Assembly: GCA_015350385.1 (NCBI GenBank)
Contig: WNKI01000002.1
Coordinates: 9,384,711-9,448,710 of the forward strand
DNA: 64,000 nt
From: Aculops lycopersici
Lineage: Eukaryota > Arthropoda > Arachnida > Trombidiformes > Eriophyidae
Direction: 5' to 3'
How positions within the stretch are numbered: position 1 is the first letter of the stretch; every line of letters begins with the position of its first letter. The position numbers were made by a program, and so were the translations under genes. The notes beneath the pieces are model-generated. The model did not search any database, had not been told where the DNA came from, and worked only from the letters and a program-made list of their open reading frames with translations. This document shows, one piece after another, positions 33,046-43,844 of the stretch.

Positions 33046-33603
33046 ATGCGCGAGTATAAAATCGTTGTTCTGGGCTCGGGTGGTGTTGGTAAAAGTGCCC
33101 TAACTGTTCAATTTGTGCAAGGAATATTTGTTGAAAAATATGATCCTACAATCGAGGATTCATATAGAAAACAGGTCGAAGTTGATGACCAACAATGTAT
33201 GCTGGAAATCCTCGATACGGCTGGCACGGAACAATTCACAGCCATGAGAGATTTGTATATGAAAAATGGTCAAGGATTTGTGCTCGTTTATTCAATTACA
33301 GCTCAATCAACTTTCAATGATCTACAAGATTTGCGGGATCAAATTCTGAGGGTTAAAGATACTGACGATGTGCCCATGATATTAGTTGGTAACAAATGCG
33401 ATCTAGAAAGTGAACGTGTCGTCGGTAAGGATCAAGGTGCCAACTTAGCAAGAAGTTTTAATAACTGCGCATTCCTCGAAACATCTGCTAAAGCCAAAAC
33501 TCATGTCAATGACATATTTTACGATCTCGTCAGGCAAATAAATCGCAAAAATCCGGACAAAAAACCAAAGCCACCTAAGCATAAGCGCTGTCAAATATTA
33601 TAG
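33046..33603 (+). CDS. Rap1: Ras-family GTPase Rap1
   Basis: 185 aa in one exon, almost unchanged from animal Rap1. It has the G1 loop GSGGVGKS (10-17), effector loop YDPTIEDS (32-39), and DTAGTEQF with Thr61, the residue that separates Rap from Ras (Gln61). NKCD is near 116-119 and ETSAK near 145-149. A lysine-rich tail ends in CQIL, a CAAX box whose Leu directs geranylgeranylation. Rap1 controls integrin and cadherin adhesion and cell polarity at the plasma membrane. All catalytic and effector residues are present, so it is expected to be functional. The gene is intronless, as are most here. Confidence 0.97.
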   Translation: MREYKIVVLGSGGVGKSALTVQFVQGIFVEKYDPTIEDSYRKQVEVDDQQCMLEILDTAGTEQFTAMRDLYMKNGQGFVLVYSITAQSTFNDLQDLRDQILRVKDTDDVPMILVGNKCDLESERVVGKDQGANLARSFNNCAFLETSAKAKTHVNDIFYDLVRQINRKNPDKKPKPPKHKRCQIL

Positions 33604-33853
33604 ATTCATACACATTCACACCTGAACCAGAAACAAAGTAGAAGACAAACACATATTACAATGAACACTTCCCTAATATTGGAATGCCAACCCAAATGAC
33701 TAGAATTTGATTGCATAAGCTTCCCTTCTTATTACTCTTCCTCTTTGTCGTCGCATCAAGACGCAAGAATTAAGGAACCGGATAGTTACGTTTGCAACGC
33801 ATAATTGTAAATACATCTATTAATAATAAGGTGCTATAGCTCTAGTGCTCTAG

Positions 33854-34828
33854 CTATCTGTCTTTATTTTGCAGTTGCTCCTTGATTCTTTCATCCCTCC
33901 CATTGTCGCTTGTCTGTGTGGAAAATTTCACTCTTAAGGATTCATCTATGTCCCGATGCAGAAACGCCGTACAAAATTCATCGAAATCGATGAACCCGTT
34001 ACCATCCTTGTCCGCCAATCGCATAGTTCTGACAGCCAAATCTGTCAACTTGTACTCACTTACGTAACTTCCAACCATCATTTTTAGAATCGATTTTAGA
34101 TCGTCTAAACTTATCAACATGTCACCGTCGACGTCGTAAATTTTAAACATAAATAATAGCTTCTGTTTTCGACTATTCGCAGGCTCATCTGGGTCTATCA
34201 AGTAATTGTATGACTTTTTTAATTGGCCTCCTATTTGGTTCAAGTTGTTGCTGTTCAAATTCAAGTTATTATTGTTGCTATTTAGATTGTTGAAATTGCC
34301 ATTAATGCTATATGGGGGTGGTGGGGCGTAGGGATTTTGTGAATTTACTAGATTCGTTGTTGATGCTACATAGTGAATACTATGCTGGTTTGTAGTATGA
34401 TGTTGAACTGGATAATAATTGAAGAATCCATCGCAACTTGAGTGCCGAGAGTGGCGAAATTTGTTCTGAGATAATGAGCTCAGAATGTTCTGTATACTCT
34501 CTTGTCGTGATGCATTACGTGATCTAGTTGGTTTTGCTGAGGATCTAAATGTTGCCAATACTTTCATAAACTGTCTGAAATTTATTCTATCATGGTCTTC
34601 ATCGCAATCCTCAAAGAACATGTGAACAATTCGATCACATAGGGGATTAATGGCTAACTCAGGAACTCTGAGGAAGTCCTGTCTAGAAAGACTTCCACAT
34701 ATGCCACTTTTATCGAGAGACTTGAATCTTTCGTAAAGTCTCTCGACTTGCGGCGCCGAGAAGCCAGTTTCTTCACTAATGAGGTTGATTTCCTCTTCCT
34801 GCAACATGGATGAGACTCGGTTACCCAT
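33854..34828 (-). CDS. CHP1-like calcineurin B homologous EF-hand protein with large insert
   Basis: 324 aa, one exon. The first ~95 residues match CHP1/calcineurin B: MGNRVS N-myristoylation start, ETGFSAPQVERLYERF, LSRQDFLRVPELAINPL.DRI, and NFRQFMKVLATFR. The C-terminal ~110 residues carry two good EF-hand loops, DVDGDMLISLDD and DKDGNGFIDFDE. Between the halves (about residues 97-216) is an extra ~120-residue region rich in Asn, Ser, Tyr and Pro, so the protein is far longer than the usual ~195 aa. CHP proteins bind the cytoplasmic tail of Na+/H+ exchangers and regulate trafficking. Loops 1 and 2 lack full calcium ligands, as in CHP1. The insert lies at the central linker and is probably flexible. 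Its sequence shows no splice signal that would clearly remove it. Confidence 0.8.
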   Translation of the reverse strand: MGNRVSSMLQEEEINLISEETGFSAPQVERLYERFKSLDKSGICGSLSRQDFLRVPELAINPLCDRIVHMFFEDCDEDHDRINFRQFMKVLATFRSSAKPTRSRNASRQESIQNILSSLSQNKFRHSRHSSCDGFFNYYPVQHHTTNQHSIHYVASTTNLVNSQNPYAPPPPYSINGNFNNLNSNNNNLNLNSNNLNQIGGQLKKSYNYLIDPDEPANSRKQKLLFMFKIYDVDGDMLISLDDLKSILKMMVGSYVSEYKLTDLAVRTMRLADKDGNGFIDFDEFCTAFLHRDIDESLRVKFSTQTSDNGRDERIKEQLQNKDR

Positions 34829-35648
34829 ATTGCTGCACTGTTACTGTTAGAATACCTTGATGCTACTTGTTATGTTGTTATGGCTTGGGGGTGTTACGTT
34901 ATGTCTTTTTTCTCGTTCTTCTTCAAATTATTGGTCTCAATTCCAAATTATACCGACTCTATAATCTTGCGAATAATCGTTATTCTCAAATATCTATGCT
35001 GCTGTCTGCCACTAATGCTACGGTTATTGTTGCTACTTTTTCGTTTAAATAATATTGGTACGTCTTTATAATCTTTCGTTAATATTATCTCGTATGGTTT
35101 CATCAAAATAAAGGTCGACAACATGATGCAATATTATTGGATGCAATATATTATTATATTATGGGAGAGATTCAATGATCAACTTATATCTACAATAATA
35201 TTTGGTGGATTTTGATGTGCTAAATTATTTTGATATATTAGAATGCCTGAGTCTTGAAGCCCTTGGATAGGATAGTTGTTGCTGTTGCGTCGTGTTAATT
35301 TAACTACGTGTCGTTGCAACGGTAATTTGCTGGCGCCAACTACTGGTAACATCCAGGAAGGTTTATATTAATTAAATAACTAATTTGGTTAGGAGGAAAA
35401 TAGAATATAGATTGAAATTTTATTTGTTTATTCTTTGGTAATGGATTATTGAATCAATAATCGCATTGCCAAATTGTTGTTGTTGCTGAGATGTTAGATG
35501 ATGTAGATTTGTTTCCTCAGGTGAGACATTGCGGGCATTAGACTTGAGTGGATGGTGAATCGGCACATTAGGGTTCTATGTGTTTGTGTGTGCGATCGAT
35601 GTGTGTGTTTACTAAATTTTATATGGCGAAAATTTAGGCGGGTTTATT
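34829..35648. other. Intergenic, no gene seen
   Basis: AT-rich spacer between the CHP1-like gene and PRC1. It contains a CAGGTG at about 35519. Short hydrophobic open frames near 34867-35071 look spurious. Confidence 0.5.
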
Positions 35649-37370
35649 TCAATGTTGATCCCTACGGGGCTTCTTTGCTGACGCAGGGCAACACACGATC
35701 ATGTCCTCGAACATTCGCTCACTAATACTCGGGCTTGAACCTGTAAATGACTGGGGCCCCCCTGAACCGTGTCTTGTTGTAATAGTTGTTGTGGTAGTGT
35801 GATTGTTGCCACTTTTTAGAGGAGTTCTTGTTGTATTCAGTTGCCTAGTTAGGTTGGCCTTCTTTTGACTTGAATTCACCGAGCCAACATACATACGTGA
35901 ACGCTTTTGATCAGTCTGCTTCCTGGCAGAACCTTGAGTATTATTACAACTACCTGCAATGTACTTGTCTATATCCTGGCCATAGATTTTAACCTTCTCT
36001 TTACTTTGAGCTGCTAAAGTGAGTATTTCCTGCTCTAACCTTGGGATTCCCTTTTGCAGTTTGTTACGTTTCCTTTCCTCGATTAGCAACTGCCCGCCTC
36101 GATTGTTAAATCTATTTGGATCGTTTGCTTTCGCGGCCATCTCTTTAAGTTCCTGTATCATTCCACGCCACATATGAAACTTTTCAAGGATTATCTTGTT
36201 GTCCTGGTAGTATTTCTTAATTCTAGCTAACTCGCCTTCATAAAGCTCTAATATTTCCTCGTTACATTCACCGGAAACTGTCGATAAATTGAAGAAGGTC
36301 TCCTGTTGCTCGGGCTTGACGAAACAACGCTCGTACTCTTTCATAAGCTCCTCCTTCGTCGTCACAATAAACTTCTCCATATTCTGTCGCTTCAATAACT
36401 CATACCTCTCGATCTCTAACTCCATCTCGGCCATCATGCTTGGCTTGCAAACATTGTGTGATCCAAGGAAGAGATCTCTTTCTCCTTGATCTACTTCCAA
36501 CCGGTTGTAAAGTGATGTAAGCTTTTCATATAAAGTCTCAAATTTTCTTTTGTTTACCTTATACTGCTCCTCTAGTTTGATGTGAAAGTTGTCCATTCGC
36601 TTCAGATGATCCATAGAGTAGTTTGGTAAACTTGGATTCACTATTGATCTCTCGAACTCATTCTCTGGACGATGCTCAAGACTATCCATTATTTGTACTA
36701 TAAGATCTCTCAACAGGTTATATTTGTCCTTCCTTCGCTTCTCCTCGCGTTCTAGCTCCGCAACAGCACCAGCTAGCTCCGCTAGCTCCTCCTCGGATGG
36801 TATGTCGGTTTTAAATTTGACAATTGGAGGCTTAATGCCCAAAGCTAGAGAATGCTTGGCCTGTTTGTTACGAAGTTCTTCCAGCTTCTTGACGCGCTTC
36901 TCCCTTATAGAGTTCAATTCTTGGTGTCTGGCTTTCAATGTGATACAATTCTGCAATAGGGTCACATTGTTATTTAGATCGTAGGGTGGCAGGAATAGAT
37001 CGCTTGTCATCTTTTGGATTTGATTAAATAGTTCTTGTTTAAATTGGCACAATCGCTCGTATTCATCCTCGATATGTTTTTGAATGTCACTAAAGCAGGT
37101 CAAGATACATTCGTCGATATCGTTGAGTCTTTCCTCAATGACCTGTGGCGATAAGCCAATTTTTGTACATATCTCTGCGGCATTCTTATAAAGATTTGTA
37201 ATTTCTGGTTCAAGTTGTTTAGATCTGATGGTTGAAACTTCGACTGTGTAATCTGGATCATATATCAGCGAATCCGGCTCCTCATTAGAGCACTTATCTA
37301 ACCAAGCGTCGATATTTGACACTAGCGAACTTCGTCGCCTCGGAGTCTCTGATTTCTGGGGCGCATCCAT
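35649..37370 (-). CDS. PRC1: PRC1/Ase1/MAP65 microtubule-bundling protein
   Basis: 573 aa in one exon, largely alpha-helical and coiled coil. The family signature is clear in the spectrin-like microtubule-binding region: NDPNRFNNRGGQLLIEERKR followed by NKLQKGIPRLEQEI (about residues 415-455), matching the N-R-G-G-x-L-L-x-E-E core of animal PRC1 and fly Fascetto. N-terminal helices (about 35-370) form the dimerisation rod. The C-terminus is basic and Ser/Thr-rich (RSRMYVGSVNSSQKK, TTRTPLKSG), as expected for the Cdk-regulated tail. The family crosslinks antiparallel microtubules at the anaphase spindle midzone and is needed for cytokinesis. Confidence 0.9.
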   Translation of the reverse strand: MDAPQKSETPRRRSSLVSNIDAWLDKCSNEEPDSLIYDPDYTVEVSTIRSKQLEPEITNLYKNAAEICTKIGLSPQVIEERLNDIDECILTCFSDIQKHIEDEYERLCQFKQELFNQIQKMTSDLFLPPYDLNNNVTLLQNCITLKARHQELNSIREKRVKKLEELRNKQAKHSLALGIKPPIVKFKTDIPSEEELAELAGAVAELEREEKRRKDKYNLLRDLIVQIMDSLEHRPENEFERSIVNPSLPNYSMDHLKRMDNFHIKLEEQYKVNKRKFETLYEKLTSLYNRLEVDQGERDLFLGSHNVCKPSMMAEMELEIERYELLKRQNMEKFIVTTKEELMKEYERCFVKPEQQETFFNLSTVSGECNEEILELYEGELARIKKYYQDNKIILEKFHMWRGMIQELKEMAAKANDPNRFNNRGGQLLIEERKRNKLQKGIPRLEQEILTLAAQSKEKVKIYGQDIDKYIAGSCNNTQGSARKQTDQKRSRMYVGSVNSSQKKANLTRQLNTTRTPLKSGNNHTTTTTITTRHGSGGPQSFTGSSPSISERMFEDMIVCCPASAKKPRRDQH

Positions 37371-37874
37371 AGTTGAGGTTCTTGTTAGCCTGTGAGATAT
37401 CTTAATTAAAGTAAATTATTATTATAGATACAATGTAAAGTAAAATATGGCCAGCGATTTGTTGTTATTTAGCTATTGGTGTAACACCAGTTGGTCATTT
37501 AACATGCGCGTGCCGCTCTGATATCTCTGGTTCAAGTCCACACAAAACACGACAACCGAACTGAAAAACCGTTGAGCCTATGCAATGACCGTTGTGCGTG
37601 AGTGTAAGTCGGTGAGTAAACCGACAGACTCGAAAGAGGCGGCAACTCAAGTTGCAGCGGCCGTCGGGAGCGCTGCACACGTAAACCAATTGGGTAAAAC
37701 TGGCGCCACTGATCGCTAGGTTCTCTGCGGCGCAACAGATTGAATTGGAGCCAGTGCGGATTTTTGGGAAAGGGGATTCTACATTCTGTAGCAGTGAGTC
37801 AGCTTAAAAAACCCCAACTTTGTGTGACAACAAAACCGAAACATAGAAACAACAACAAAGTAATTTTATTATTC
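37371..37874. other. Intergenic, no gene seen
   Basis: Spacer between PRC1 (upstream side) and the 3' end of PGS1. Nothing else recognised; a GGTTCAAGTCC near 37529 resembles a tRNA B box but has no matching cloverleaf. Confidence 0.5.
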
Positions 37875-39146
37875 TCAGAGAAATCCTCGAAACAAGTTGG
37901 CAAACAAGTTGTATAGAAAATTTAAACCTGTTATATCTTTCGACTGAATCACGTTCGATCTTTTCCATAGCATTTCTCGCTCGTCTTCCAGTTTATCAAT
38001 CAATTCCTTGTTACTGGTCAATAGAAGTAATTGGGTCTCAAAGTCTCTTTCGGATGATCTATGGTTGAAATTGGAAGAACCAATCAAGTGTAAATAAAGA
38101 TCATCTAATCCTTTGATCCAAATTCCCTTCGCATGGAAGGACCATTCGGGTCTTGCATACAAATGCAACTGGCTGTTTGCATGGGTATCGAGGTATTTCT
38201 TGTACAAAGAAGAGTATAGTCTAGGCACGTATTTAAGAAGACCGTCTCCACCATAAAATCCATTCGCTCCCTCCGAAGGCGCTAATACTGAATTGAGTTT
38301 CATGGAGGCAACCACAGGACTAGGATTAAAGTAGCCTGATGACAAGTGAATCTGGGCTTCGTCTGGAAGTATGGAGGTAAGGAATGCCAAGAACTGCTCT
38401 TTGTCATTGAGACCTGATGGTCCGTGTTGAGATAATGGTATAATATAGCTATCTGTATTTTCAAGATTGCCATCACTGTCTCCGAGTCTTTCGCTCAGTA
38501 ATTCAACAAATTCATTATTATGGTTAATCAAAATCTGACTCAACGATTCACTGGTCGTAAATTTATCCAACAAATGGAAGAGATAATCGCTCAACACGGG
38601 ACAATTTCTGAACATCATGTAACGGTCTTGACGCTTATCGAAGTATATTTCACTCAAGTTGGCGCCCGTGAGTATGATACTGTTGTCAAATATTAGAAAC
38701 TTTGCATGATAAGTGGAAGATATTTCATTCCACTTTTGGTATCTTCTTAATAACTTGTTCACCAAGGAGTTACTGCTATTGCCATCGATTAAACCCATTT
38801 GCACATTCTTGTGACTTAGGACACGCTCGAGCAAACTAGTAGAGCAGAGACCATGATTATCTAGGCGCTTTGCTCGGTTTACATCCAGTGCGATATTTAC
38901 ACCAAGTCTTTTATTGGATTTCAAGGCTTCTAACATGCACTGAACGATGGCTTGCTCTTTGAGACCAGTTCCGAGATACAAGGCACTTAGGGCAAGTCGA
39001 TGTTTGGTTGCCCTGATGTTACTCAGTATGGATTGATAGAAAGCATCAGGTTCGTACATCAACGAAATATCCTTGGCTTTTATGGGTATAAGGGGTAAAT
39101 TCTTATTTTTGGCGTATGCCTTAATTTGATTGAATTGTTTGGACAT
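37875..39146 (-). CDS. PGS1: Phosphatidylglycerophosphate synthase (PGS1), PLD superfamily
   Basis: 423 aa from ATG at 39146 (a GTG three codons earlier is not used). It matches PGS1, which joins CDP-diacylglycerol and glycerol-3-phosphate to make phosphatidylglycerophosphate, the first committed step to cardiolipin in mitochondria. Two PLD-type HKD regions are visible: HAKFLIFDNSIILTGANLS with YFDKRQDRY, and SFHAKGIWIKG with GSSNFNHRSSERDFE. Typical surrounding blocks include ALSALYLGTGLKEQ and ANGFYGGDGLL. It is shorter than the human protein (about 556 aa), mainly at the N-terminus, and no obvious mitochondrial presequence precedes MSKQFNQIKAYAK. An upstream exon may be missing. Active-site residues appear intact. 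Confidence 0.9.
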   Translation of the reverse strand: MSKQFNQIKAYAKNKNLPLIPIKAKDISLMYEPDAFYQSILSNIRATKHRLALSALYLGTGLKEQAIVQCMLEALKSNKRLGVNIALDVNRAKRLDNHGLCSTSLLERVLSHKNVQMGLIDGNSSNSLVNKLLRRYQKWNEISSTYHAKFLIFDNSIILTGANLSEIYFDKRQDRYMMFRNCPVLSDYLFHLLDKFTTSESLSQILINHNNEFVELLSERLGDSDGNLENTDSYIIPLSQHGPSGLNDKEQFLAFLTSILPDEAQIHLSSGYFNPSPVVASMKLNSVLAPSEGANGFYGGDGLLKYVPRLYSSLYKKYLDTHANSQLHLYARPEWSFHAKGIWIKGLDDLYLHLIGSSNFNHRSSERDFETQLLLLTSNKELIDKLEDEREMLWKRSNVIQSKDITGLNFLYNLFANLFRGFL

Positions 39147-39226
39147 TGTTTTCACAATGTTGCTTCAGTCTTGTAGATGGCAGTTGATTGGTGCTTTATA
39201 TCAATGATCGACTATCTCAGTGTTTC

Positions 39227-39532
39227 TTACATATCGTCCTCGAAGTCACTCCATTCATCAATGTTGAGTATAACAGGCGGTTTGAATTCCTCCTCCTTGA
39301 TTTTGTATTCTTGAAAGTTATTCGCGGACGAGAAACCAGAGCTAGTTGCGGGAGGGTACTGGTTATAGTTGATGTTCGTTGTTTGAGAGTTATACTTTTG
39401 TATGGAACTCTTTGGTTGGTCGTGAATAACCTTGGAGTTGTCTAAAATGGGGGGAGTTATTTTCAGGTTTATGGTTGGATATCCAAGCTTTTGCATCCGT
39501 TCTTTGAGGTTATTAGATGGAATTGTCGGCAT
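39227..39532 (-). CDS. Hypothetical small protein with acidic C-terminus
   Basis: 101 aa from a good ATG, not recognised. It is polar and Asn/Ser/Pro-rich (ITPPILDN, QYPPATSSGFSSANNF), with a charged KIKEEEF segment and a C-terminal NIDEWSDFEDDM. The last motif (W-x-D-F in an acidic context) resembles short peptide ligands of adaptor proteins, but this is only a resemblance. It lies upstream of PGS1 on the same strand with an 80-base gap. The protein composition and clean start favour a real gene. Confidence 0.5.
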   Translation of the reverse strand: MPTIPSNNLKERMQKLGYPTINLKITPPILDNSKVIHDQPKSSIQKYNSQTTNINYNQYPPATSSGFSSANNFQEYKIKEEEFKPPVILNIDEWSDFEDDM

Positions 39533-40332
39533 TTTTCCTCTTGCTAAGAGGAAATGAGTAAGATGGACTAAATTAGGTTGTCAACTACGGTGGAAGTTGA
39601 ATAAATCGAATTTGTTTGCATAAGGTACACAATAATGAAGCCTGCTAAAGGTGAAAGTGAGAGTGCGAATGAAAGTTGTCGGCTGCGACAATGCTATAAT
39701 GCCAAAATCATCGTGTCAGCATGTTGTCTTGCACGCGAACGTGAATGTGTTGTTCTTAAATCTACATGCCCCTCCAAGGGAGTTAACAACATCTCTCATG
39801 GTCTACTGTATTCCCATGTTTAATGAGCCACCAACAAGTTACCAGGTGGGTGAGCTTGACCAGAACTATTACCTGAAGTTATCACCCAATCGCTTATTTC
39901 AATATTTATTACTTGTACATGAAATGTGACACCTACCTCAAAATGAGAGGGTCTGGATCATGTTGTTTCTGTCGACCAGCCTATATCAGTGGCCATTGTC
40001 CTCCCCCTCCTCGAATAAGCTTGTTGCCCGCAGTTTACTGAACATAAACTAGTGGTCGTGGTTATCGATAGACTGGCTGTTCGAAAGCATAACTTATCGA
40101 ATCTATCACCGATCAAAGGTCGACTAGTTAGATTGAGTAAGCGTTGCGATTGATCTTTTCCATAGCGCTAAGTTGTACGAATGCGCGTGTCGCGCCCGTA
40201 CGATGACTGTCAGCAGTGTACGATATTTTCCAATGTTTTCATCACTGTATGCCAAAGTTGATGCTCAAGCATGTGAAACCTTGAATTCTGTATCAACAAC
40301 CTCAATAAAACTATCAATTTTAAAAATCAATC
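39533..40332. other. Intergenic, no gene supported
   Basis: Two overlapping open frames at 39635-39929 (62 and 92 codons) were examined. Neither has a recognisable domain, and their overlap in different frames suggests chance. A CAGGTG-like site lies at about 39843. Confidence 0.4.
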
Positions 40333-40626
40333 ATGAAACGTTGGTTTTATGCAATCATTTTCTCCAACCTTGGGAGGTTCTTCAATAATCCTCAAATAGT
40401 TCATAATCTAGAGGATCGATTGGCTAACAGTGGACCCATCAGACAATTGGCCAGAGCCATCGTTGCCTTGTATCAGCGCACCTCATGGGAGCTCAAGAAC
40501 CTTTCTAATGTTGCTCCAAAGAAATTGGGACAATCTGAGCCAATAAGCGAGGTTCAGGCAGAATTGTTGAAGAAATATAAGCAATTTGAGAATGAGATGA
40601 AAAAGAAAATGGAGCAAAAGCAATGA
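40333..40626 (+). CDS. NCBP2AS2-like small mitochondrial-type protein (tentative)
   Basis: 97 aa. It has the short form and central motif of the NCBP2AS2 family: a hydrophobic/basic N-terminus (MKRWFYAIIFSNLGRFF), then HNLEDRLANSGPIRQLARAIVALYQR (cf. L-x-x-S-x-P-I-R-x-x-A in that family), then a Lys/Glu-rich helical tail ending KKKMEQKQ. Members are small proteins linked to mitochondria with no settled biochemical role. The match is short, so the call is tentative; the alternative is an unrelated small helical protein. It converges with the two-exon gene at 40855-41258. Confidence 0.5.
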   Translation: MKRWFYAIIFSNLGRFFNNPQIVHNLEDRLANSGPIRQLARAIVALYQRTSWELKNLSNVAPKKLGQSEPISEVQAELLKKYKQFENEMKKKMEQKQ

Positions 40627-40854
40627 GCGGCCCAAAGTAATTCGAGTATCCTTAAAATGCCCAAATATTCTTCTAGTCTAGTATTACTTTCAAATGAGTG
40701 AGAAATCGACTGTTTTCAAGCCTCTCGACCACTGTGATAAAAGGGTCTTAGTTATTCTCGAAACTAGAGCATCTCAAAATTTTCATGGATTACAGGAAAT
40801 CATCCCTCATAATTGTGATTCAAAACCGAGGAAGATCATATTGGTGACATATCT

Positions 40855-41258
40855 CTAGGATACACATCTATAGCAATAAAGCTTTCCTCGTATTAGTGAT
40901 CCAATTGATTGCTCATTGAAAATAACCTCGAGATACTGAGTTTTGCAAGATTTAACATGAGATCCATAGAAAAATAAAATAGTATCGATTCCTTCGGTTT
41001 CGACCATAGTAAATGTAGACTCCAGTACATTTTCTCGCTCTTTTACAGCTTGATCTCTGGCTAGCGCTAGATTTGCTCTCATTATTTCAACATAATCAGA
41101 TAAAAATTTCCTGCCACCTGACAACCTGATGAAATTTTTTACTGGATCACTAGGTTAGGTTATAGCTGGTTACCATGTCGATGTAACACTTTTAAATGAG
41201 CCTACCATTGTGCTCTTCGCGTGTGGTAACGCGGATTCACGTCGTCGACAGGTGGCAT
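40855..41258 (-). CDS. Hypothetical 115-aa protein, two exons
   Basis: Exon 2 (41149-40855) is a long open frame with no ATG at its 5' end but a good acceptor (AACCTAACCTAG). A candidate exon 1 at 41258-41206 starts MPPVDDVNPRYHTRR and ends TG|GTAGGC. The 56-base intron restores frame (TG+T = Cys). The product is not recognised: a central helical block FLSDYVEIMRANLALARDQA is followed by a basic KERE stretch, and the second half is more hydrophobic (TILFFYGSHV). It would be transcribed divergently from the SLC17-like gene 152 bases away. The exon join is inferred from signals and frame only. Confidence 0.4.
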
Positions 41259-41410
41259 AAGTTCAATCGATTGATTAACTTGGGATGAGTTCAGTAAGTA
41301 GACGAGGATGGGTTTGAGGCATAATATTGCACATTTCAAACCCTAAAGGCCTTTTGCTCAATTAGAAATTGTAACTGCTCAATCACCGGAAGTCAAATCT
41401 AGTCCACAAG

Positions 41411-43516
41411 ATGGATGCATCGAAGGAATGCACTATGGCTAGTGAGCCGCTGGCTGAGGCGTCCAAGGATGAAGAAGACGTTATAACGAAGCCAAACGTG
41501 AATGTTGATGAAACTAAGTCAACAACCATTCTAGCAAAGGAGCGAGTTGAAGTTTCCAGAGCTCACGAAAGTAATTTTAAAGAGGAAGCTAAAGAAAAAC
41601 TCGAAGACATGGATGAGGTTGATTTGAGGGTTGCTGTTGAAAGGTCTCAAACAAATGGAAAGTTTTTGGCACCTCCATCGACCCAAGTGCTGGAATTCAG
41701 AGCGAATGGGAAAACTTTGAACGATATACCTATTAAACCTAGGTTAGCAGGTGAGAAAGATGAGCCGATAGGTTACATGAGACATATAATCGCCTTGCTT
41801 GCGCTTTCGAGCATTGTACTTGCCAACGCCAATCGACAGGCCTTCAATCAAGCGTTGGTCAGTATGACCAGAGATAAGCCAGCTGTGCCGGCTACTACCA
41901 CGACATCAACTACAACACCAACTCCGGAGGCCAATGATGCCCTGATATTTACCATGTTCCCACCTGTTGAAACAACAACAATCAATTCTATGACTACTAC
42001 CATAATTTCAGAGGCTCGCGGTGATTCTGAGCTAACCACTCAATATGACCCAATCGAAGACTTACTCGTAGACACAGCTGCGCAAGATGCTATAAAAACT
42101 GACGATCATGACGATAAGTTCGACTGGACGCCTAAGCAGATTGCCCTGCTTCAATCCGCTTTCTCATACGGCTACACTCCTTTCATGATACCTGGTGGCC
42201 GAATGTGTGAGGTCTATGGAGCCAAGTGGGTTGTGTTTGCAAGTGGTTTTGGTTCGGCCTTATGTTGCCTCTTTGCCCCCTTCTTCGCCGACTGGAACTA
42301 TAACCTGTTGGTCGTGTCTCGAATCCTCATGGGTCTCTGTCAGACGGGAGTATCGCCGGCATTGTATGCTTTGCTGGCAAGATGGCTACCATCTGACGAA
42401 TCAAGTGTCTACTTACCTATGATAAAAGTTGCTGTGCAACTCGGATTCATGGCTGGTTCCCTGTTCAGTGGCTTTTTTACCTGGAGAATGACTTTCTTTC
42501 AAGTTGGTATCATTGGTGTTATTTGGTCAGCCATCTGGGTATTCTTCGTCAGTTCTGAGCCGAAGGAGCATAAGTTTTTGAGCAAGAACGAGCTATTATA
42601 CATTCAACGTGAGATCGGCAAGCAAACCAAGTCCATAGAGTCAAGTAAGAGCAAGAATAGTGATAAGAAACAGTCAGCACCTTGGTTGGCCATAGCAACA
42701 AATCCCATGGTATTGGCTTTTATGTTTTCAAAGTTCACAGTAAAATTATCAACCGATACTCAGAGTATGCAGATACCAATGTATCTGTCAAAGGTGTTTC
42801 ACGTTTCTCAGGAGCTCGTAAGTACAGTCTGATGTAGAGTCTGCTTGCAATGATTGTGATCGAAGTAACTAATCAATCATCCTTTCAACTATTGGACGAC
42901 AATTTTTTGGTTGCAGAACGGAACTTTGAGCGCTGTTAATTTTGCCATTCAGGGAATTTTCACGGGATTCGTCGCCTGGTTAGCCAAGGAATTTGTCGTT
43001 AGGAAGTGGTTTGGCCTCAGTAAAACTGGAGTTCGTCGACTCTTTCAAGGAGTTTGTAATTTTGGTATGGCTCTCTCTTATATCCTAATCACCTTTAACA
43101 TGGGTAACCTAAATCTAGTCTGTTGTGCAGTTATACTTCTGTCCATATTCTCCATGTTCGGCGCAGGTGGCGAACCGCTAACTCCTATCGACTTAAGCAT
43201 AGAGTTTTCAGCAAGTATCATGGCAATAGCAAATAGCTCCGCCAATTTAAGTGGAATCATCTTGCCACCCATAGTGTCGTTTGTGTTAGCCGGAGAGCTT
43301 GATAATCCCATTAGATGGGACGTAGTTCACACGATAGTTGCAACCATCATTATAGTTGGAGGCATACTCTACTGTACTGTAGTTCGTGCTGATCCTCTTG
43401 ATTTCAGTATAAACACCAAGTCGAACGCGAGAAGTACGGCCAAACATCCTGTTGAGAAGGATGAAGAGTCATTCACGGCCATCGAGATGACGACTCAGGT
43501 ATCAACTAAAGTTTAG
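41411..43516 (+). CDS. SLC17-type major facilitator transporter, two exons
   Basis: Exon 1 is 41411-42817 and exon 2 is 42917-43516 (donor GTAAGT, acceptor TTGCAG, phase 0), giving 668 aa. Transmembrane segments begin near residue 120 (HIIALLALSSIVLANANRQ) and continue to about 645. An extracellular loop after TM1 is long and Thr/Pro-rich. Diagnostic stretches are PFMIPGGRMCEVYGAKWV, SRILMGLCQTGVSPALYALLARW.P, GSLFSGFF and, after the intron, QNGTLSAVNF-type sequence with NSSANLSGIILPPIVSF. These fit the SLC17 anion family (sialin, vesicular glutamate and inorganic phosphate transporters). The substrate cannot be named. The N-terminal cytoplasmic tail of about 115 residues is long and charged, unusual for the family. 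Confidence 0.8.
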
Positions 43517-43844
43517 ATCTCAGATAAGAATGTATATAATTGACACATAGATAATTGCTTTTGCATCAGTTATTTGTTACAAACCACCTAAGTAATAAAT
43601 GGACGAGAGGGGCAAAAATTGATGGTGTTGTTCACAAAGTCGCTTTATTAATTGCGTGTCTAAATACGAATGAATATGTAATAAACAACAAATTGTTGAT
43701 TGGATAACTGAAGTTACTGGTCGAGTGATGCCTTAGTGGAAATTTTGATTTAGTGGCAGAATATGGCACCAGATTAGTTGAATAGTATTATGCAATAAAA
43801 CTTGATGACTATGCTTTAAGTGTTGAGGTTTGTTATTACATGTC
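43517..43844. other. Convergent spacer
   Basis: A 328-base AT-rich spacer between the 3' ends of the SLC17-like and scramblase genes. AATAAA-like signals are present on both strands (near 43593 and 43796). Nothing else seen. Confidence 0.6.

Noticed and set aside
37525..37540. GGTTCAAGTCC resembles a tRNA B box
   Set aside because: No cloverleaf can be drawn around it.
39635..39929. Two overlapping plus-strand frames
   Set aside because: They overlap in different frames, and neither is recognisable.
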